64,000 nucleotides of DNA from positions 48,580,143 through 48,644,142 of the forward strand of contig QVOM02000112.1 in the NCBI GenBank assembly GCA_003586115.2. The letters run 5' to 3'. This document shows positions 59,214 through 64,000 of the stretch, one piece after another. A program made the position numbers and the translations under genes. The number at the start of each line of letters is the position of its first letter. Positions within the stretch are counted from its first letter, which is position 1. Source of the stretch: Salvator merianae. Its lineage: Eukaryota; Chordata; Lepidosauria; Squamata; Teiidae. A model generated the notes under the pieces. The model did not search any database. It worked only from the letters and a program-made list of their open reading frames with translations, and was not told the DNA's origin.

Positions 59214-60215
59214 TTGGAAGTACTCCACACTGTTTCAGATCTCACAAGAGGACACCAACCAGCTTTAGATAACATGGAGAAGGAGAGAAGCTTTGTGGTT
59301 AGCTGCAAGGAGTGTAATATGATGATACTTCTACCAGAGAGGGACCCTGATTACACCTGCCGCAAATGCGAGCGTGTGTCTTTGCTGGAAGAGAAAGTGC
59401 AAGAACTTGAGGAGAGAGTGGCTACTTTGAAGCTCATTAGGGAGAAGGAGAGCTTCCTGGATAGAACAGAAGATGCACTTCAAAATGATCATGGAGAAGA
59501 CAACATCAGGGAACCTGTGGAAGCTGAGGATTGGAAGCATGTGACTAAAAGAAGCAGGAGGATAAGGAGAGAGTCAGCAACTGTACAGTTTGAAAACCGA
59601 TACCAGGCTCTCACGGAGAAGAAAAATCAGGAAGATCAGAAAGATTTGGTGTGCAATATGAAACCTCTTGAACTGAAAAAAAGAAGAGAAGCTGTGAAGA
59701 AGAATAGGAGAGTGGTGGTTGTGGGGGATTCCTTATTGAGGGGAACAGAAGCAGCTGTGTGCAGACCTGACATGACCTCACGAGAAGTGTGCTGCCTTCC
59801 TGGTGCACGAATCAAAGATGTAACCGAGAGGCTGCCAAGACTCTTCAATCCTACAGACTATTACCCGTTCCTACTAATACATGTAGGAACAAATGACACC
59901 GCGGGAAGGAACTTTGAAGCTATCTGCAGAGACTTTGAAGACCTGGGCAGGAAAGTGAAGGAACTGGGAGCACAAGTTGTCTTCTCTTCTATCCTCCCAG
60001 TGAATGGCCGTGGAACAAGAAGATGGAGCAAGATTCTACAGGTAAACAACTGGCTACGTCGATGGTGCTACCAGCAAGGATTTGGATTTCTAGACCATGG
60101 ACTAAACTACTTATATGATGGACTCCTTGCAAGAGATGGGCTCCATCTTACAAAGACAGGAAAGCACATATTTGGCAGGAGACTGGCTGCACTCATCAGG
60201 AGAGCTTTAAACTAG
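59214..60215 (+). CDS. CR1 ORF1 protein with SGNH/GDSL esterase domain
   Basis: This 333-codon frame ends TTTAAACTAG. A second in-frame Met at residue 21 (59274, MEKERSF) is the likelier start, since the conserved part begins there. Residues about 31-54 carry CKEC and CRKC pairs, a zinc-binding-like motif. A coiled coil follows (LLEEKVQELEERVATLKLI). The C-terminal half is an SGNH-type lipase/esterase: VVVVGDSLLRG (nucleophile Ser in block I), IHVGTNDTAG (block III) and DGLHLTKTGKHIFG (catalytic Asp and His in block V). CR1 ORF1 proteins of this type bind nucleic acid and support retrotransposition; the esterase substrate is not settled. The frame is intact. Confidence 0.9.
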   Translation: MEVLHTVSDLTRGHQPALDNMEKERSFVVSCKECNMMILLPERDPDYTCRKCERVSLLEEKVQELEERVATLKLIREKESFLDRTEDALQNDHGEDNIREPVEAEDWKHVTKRSRRIRRESATVQFENRYQALTEKKNQEDQKDLVCNMKPLELKKRREAVKKNRRVVVVGDSLLRGTEAAVCRPDMTSREVCCLPGARIKDVTERLPRLFNPTDYYPFLLIHVGTNDTAGRNFEAICRDFEDLGRKVKELGAQVVFSSILPVNGRGTRRWSKILQVNNWLRRWCYQQGFGFLDHGLNYLYDGLLARDGLHLTKTGKHIFGRRLAALIRRALN

Positions 60216-61150
60216 GGCGAAAGGGGAAGGGAAGTAAAAGTCCAGAGAAAGATAAGCAGCTAATAAATACAGATAAGGATCTTGCTACCAGAAATGAAAG
60301 GAAGGAACAAAGACAAACAGTTTGGAAGGAAACTAGAGGAGTCAAGCCTGTAAGAGACATTGGTCGCAAACTAAAATGTTTCTATACCAATGCGCAAAGC
60401 ATGGGAAACAAACAAGGAGAACTGGAAATCCTAGCACAGGAAAATAAATATGATGTCATAGGCATAACTGAAACTTGGTGGGATGATACACATGATTGGA
60501 ACACAGAGCTCGAAGGATACAACTTATTTAAAAAAAAACAGGCTTAATAAAAGGGGAGGAGGTGTTGCATTGTATGTAAGGAAAGTATATACCACCACAG
60601 AAATTAATCTTTCAGATAATGGAAGCCCTGTAGAAACTGTTTGGATGAATATACAAGGAGAGAGCAACACAAAGGATACTGTTGTAGGAGTTTATTATAG
60701 ACCCCCTGAACAAACAGAAGATATGGATGAACTATTTATACATCAGATGGCCAAGCTCTCAGGGAAACACGACCTAGTGATTATGGGAGATTTTAACTAT
60801 CCGGACATTTGTTGGGAATCTCTCTCTGGAAAAAGCAATAGGTCCAATAAATTCTCATCCTCTCTGGCAGAGAACTTCATTTTCCAAAAGATGGAGTAAA
60901 AAACAAGGGGGTCTGCTATCTTGGATCTAATTCTTATCAACAGGGAGGAAACGGTTGAGAAAGTAAGGGTGACTAGGACCCTGGGAAGCAGTGACCATGT
61001 CATCATTGAATTTGGTTAACAGAAGGAGGAAGATCTGAGAGGACTCAGACTTCAAGGTTAGATTTCAGAGGAGCAGATTTTGATGGACTCAGAAGGAGGG
61101 TAGGAAGGATCCATTGGCTGGATGTCTTAAAGGACAGAAATGTCCAGGAA
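60216..61150 (+). pseudogene. CR1 ORF2, endonuclease part (frameshifted)
   Basis: The frame starts just after the ORF1 stop. It reads KCFYTNAQSMGNKQGELEIL, YDVIGITETWW (catalytic Glu) and EGYNLFKKK, then shifts frame in an A-rich run at about 60529-60539. It continues RGGGVALYVRK, VGVYYRPPEQTED, VIMGDFNYPDICW (catalytic Asp and Asn) and, after an in-frame stop at 60897, [10 protein letters not shown] and [12 protein letters not shown] (final Asp-His). All core apurinic-type endonuclease motifs remain, but no single frame joins them. Confidence 0.85.
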
Positions 61151-61162
61151 GGATGGGAAATT

Positions 61163-63961
61163 TTGAGAAAGGAGATTCTAGAGGCACAATCTTTAACAAT
61201 TCCTAAAAGAAGAAAGAATGGCAAGCATCTAAAGAGACCAGGGTGGATGAACCCTGAACTTAATAACTTGCTAAAAAGAAAAAAAGAAATGTTTAAAAAA
61301 TGGAAAGAGGGGGACATATCAAAAGAAGAATATAATGCAATCTGCAGGAACTGCAGGAACTGCAGGATAAGTGTCAGAAAGGCTAAAGCTAAAAATGAAT
61401 TGAGGATTGCAAGAGAGGCCAAAAACAATAAAAAAGGGTTTTGGGGGTATGTCAGAAGCAAAAGAAAAGTCAAAGAAGCTATAGGACCTTTACAGAATGA
61501 GAAGGGTGATTTGGTCAAAAACGACATTGAGAAGGCAGAACTTCTGAACTCCTAATTTGCATCTGTTTTCTCTCAGAAAGGAAATGAAACATCAGTTGGC
61601 CTTCACTGTGCTGTTGAGGGAATAAGAGAATCAAGGTTCTGTATGGACAAGGAGAAGGTGAGGGAACACTTAGCAAACTTAAATGAATTCAAGTCTTCAG
61701 GCCCAGATGAATTACATCCTAGGGTGCTGAAGGAATTAGCTGATATAATTGCTGAACCAGTCTCGGTGATATTTGAGAACTCATGGAAAACAGGAGAAGT
61801 CCCAGAAGATTGGAGAAGGGCGAATGTTGTACCTATCTTTAAAAAAGGAAAGAAGGCTGACCCAGGCAACTACAGGCCTGTGAGCCTGACTTCAATACCA
61901 GGCAAGATCCTTGAACAAATCATTAAACAGCATATATGGGAACACTTGGATGGGAATGCAGTAATTAACCAGAGCCAACATGGATTTGTAACAAGCAAAT
62001 CATGCCAGACTAATCTCGTTTCCTTTTATGACAAAATTACTGGATGGATCGATCAAGGAAAGGCTGTGGACATAGTATATCTTGACTTTAGCAAAGCATT
62101 TGACAAGGTGTCTCATACTATACTTATTGAAAAAATGATGAAATATGGGATTGGCAGGACAACTGTTAGGTGGTTTCATAACTGGCTTAGTGATCATACT
62201 CAAAGAGTGGTCATAAATGGCTTCACATCCGATTGGAAGAGTGTCTTGAGTGGGGTACCGCAAGGCTCTGTCTTGGGCCCATTGCTGTTCAACATTTTTA
62301 TAAACGATCTGGATGAAGGTGTCGAGGGGACACTGATCAAATTTGCAGACGACACAAAGCTAGGAGGGGTTGCTAACACTAGGGAGGAGAAGGAGAGGAT
62401 TCAAAAGGATTTGGACAAGCTTGAACAGTGGGCTGAAACTAACAGAATGACATTTAACAGGGAGAAATGCAAAGTTTTACATCTAGGTAAGAAAAATGAC
62501 AATATCCAATACAGAATGGGAGGAATCTCGCTGAGCAGTATAGCCATGAGACATTATTATATGTACAGATTGGCATGGATCCTATGAAATATAACTATAA
62601 GGATTTCAAATACAGAGAATCTGACCAGAATCCCTGGACTCTGTAGAAACTGATTTTCTCTGCTTATCTCTTGAATACGTTAACCTGGCGGCTCAGAGAA
62701 GCTCAGGAAATTACGCATTAATAATTAACAAAAGGTTGGGCAACTATTTGGCGATCAAAACTACTCCATTGTTCAAATCTACACCTAGAGAACTTCTCAT
62801 TAAGAATGCAAACAGCACCATTTAAGCTAATCAACCAGAGTAGTTATCTGTCTATCTGTCTACGTGAAAAAACACATGTTTGCTCTGCTAAAATAAGTTT
62901 CCTCCTTTTTCTATTTGGGAAAAAGAATATAAAAAGTTCAGGTTTTTCTATTAGGAAGTTAAGTTAGAAGAAGTTAGGAGTTAGCAGGAGCTGAGGATGG
63001 AGGAGAAGACATTATGGAGCAGGAGAAGAAGAAAGCATCTCAGCACCATTTTTACCTTCGCTAAGAGCTGATTTTTACCTCTCTGAAATGGAGAGAGAAC
63101 AGATTTTTCCAAGGAGTTGCCTGATTCACTGCTTGCAGTTTCCTTTATTTTCCCTTTTTGAGCTGATTTCAGTAAAAGAGGGATTCCATATCTCTCTCTA
63201 TGCCCCTTGGCAAAAGAGCTGTTTTTTGCATTTTCTATGTCAATTTAGCGTTATTAAAACCAGAACCAAGATATCGATCCCTACAAAGGTCTAATATCTG
63301 GGCAGAAGCTAATTTCCCCAAAATATCCTCCCAGAGCTCGGCCTTTAACAGCAGCAGCACATGTGAAAAGGATCTGGGTGTACTAGTAGATCATAGATTA
63401 AACATGAGTCAACAGTGTGATGCAGCTGCAAAAAAGGCAAACACCATCCTGGGCTGTATCAAGAGGAGTATAGAGTCTAGATCACGAGAAGTAATTGTCC
63501 CACTTTACTCTTCCTTGGTCAGACCTCATCTGGAGTATTGTGTCCAGTTCTGGGTGCCCCAGTTTAAAAGGGACATTGACAAACTGGAACAAGTTCAGAG
63601 AAGGGTGACCAAAATGGTGAGCGGTCTGCAAACCATGTCCTACGAGGAACGGTTAAAAGACCTAGGAATGTTTAGCCTGCAGAAGAGAAGACTGAGAGGA
63701 GATATGATAGCTGTTTTCAAGTATCTCAAGGGCTGTCACAGTGCAGAAGGATTGGCCCTATTCTCAGTTGCACAAGAAGGAAGGACTAGAAACAATGGGA
63801 TGAAACTTCAAGGGAGTAGATACAGGCTAGATATTAGGAAAAACTTTCTGACTGTAAGGGCAATCAGTCACTGGAACAGGTTACCACAGGAGGTGGTGGG
63901 CTCTCCTTCGCTGGAGATCTTCAAGGAAAGGCTGGACAGATATCTGTCTAGGATGATGTAG
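61163..63961 (+). pseudogene. CR1 ORF2, reverse transcriptase and C-terminal part (interrupted)
   Basis: After a linker (KKGFWGYVRSKRKVKEA) and a stop at 61553, an open frame from 61643 holds the reverse transcriptase: SSGPDELHPRVLKEL, VVPIFKKGKKADPGNYRPVS, QHGFVTSKSCQTN, VYLDFSKAFDKVSH (first catalytic Asp), GVPQGSVLGPLLFNIFINDL and FADDTKLGG (catalytic Asp pair). The frame is cut at 62538 by an 811-bp insertion and resumes at 63355 with [68 protein letters not shown] blocks to the TAG at 63959-63961. The catalytic residues are intact. The protein cannot be made as one chain. Confidence 0.9.
62534..63354 (+). mobile_element. 811-bp insertion in CR1 ORF2, possible solo LTR
   Basis: The insertion occupies 62539-63349 and is flanked by AGCAG on both sides (62534-62538 and 63350-63354), inside what was an AGC-repeat-like LSSST-coding site. 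It has a TATA-like GAATATAAAAAG at about 62925-62937 followed by purine-rich sequence (GAGGAGAAGACATTATGGAG). Size, 5-bp duplication and TATA box suggest a solo LTR, but the ends lack the usual TG...CA and no clear AATAAA was found. The class is unknown. Confidence 0.55.
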
Positions 63962-64000
63962 TGAATCCTGCATTGAGCAGGGAGTTGGACTCGATGACCC

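Larger units (their letters stand above)
58941..64000 (+). mobile_element. Near-complete CR1 LINE, inactive, cut by window end
   Basis: Order along the plus strand: a 5' leader (start uncertain, about 58941), ORF1 with esterase, ORF2 with endonuclease and reverse transcriptase, then the beginning of the 3' UTR (GTGAATCCTGCATTGAGCAG...GACTCGATGACCC). The tail lies beyond 64000. ORF2 has a frameshift in an A run at about 60529-60539, stops at 60897-60899 and 61553-61555, a further break near 61017-61030, and an 811-bp insertion at 62539. Few lesions and an open ORF1 suggest a relatively young copy. Confidence 0.9.

Overview
The window looks like intergenic or intronic DNA from a reptile, most likely a squamate (lizard or snake). 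It holds no recognisable host exon, tRNA or rRNA. The call rests on the repeats: CR1 LINEs with an esterase ORF1 and the (ATTCTATG)n tail, an L3-like CR1 lineage with a (GTTCTTAT)-type tail, decayed L2 LINEs, an RTE/BovB LINE fragment, hAT elements with 8-bp target duplications, and retrovirus-like LTRs. BovB plus abundant CR1 and L2 points to Squamata. This is inference; no search was run.

Layout. 1-13 kb: a truncated hairpin MITE at the edge, two related retroviral-type LTR segments (3.06-3.75 and 4.67-5.06 kb) separated by a hAT element that carries a 629-bp pure poly-A run, then hairpin MITEs and an L2 3' end. 13-24 kb: a dense cluster of hairpin MITEs, one with a 286-bp internal inverted repeat. 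24-34 kb: a small TIR family (24.75 and 29.63 kb), L2 relics, more MITEs and two LTR candidates. 34-38 kb: several MITEs, one with a ~307-bp palindrome built from GGGCC/CAATTGGG-like units. 38-46 kb: an L3-like 3' end split by a second hAT with a perfect 8-bp duplication, a CR1 3' end, a 132-bp palindromic MITE, and a BovB fragment split by a MITE. 47-58 kb: MITEs, broken minus-strand L2 endonuclease and reverse transcriptase remnants, microsatellites and a CR1 tail. 58.9-64 kb: a nearly complete but inactivated CR1 (ORF1 intact, ORF2 broken by a frameshift, stops and an 811-bp insertion), cut by the window end before its tail.

The most notable pattern is a supergroup of short non-autonomous elements, around 20 copies, whose ends resemble GGGCCTNTTNGCACTT or CCTTTCCACACT. 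Many copies carry a family-specific palindrome just inside the terminal repeat, and some carry conserved central hairpins. I found no transposase for them. The elements are described as relics; none appears active as sequenced.
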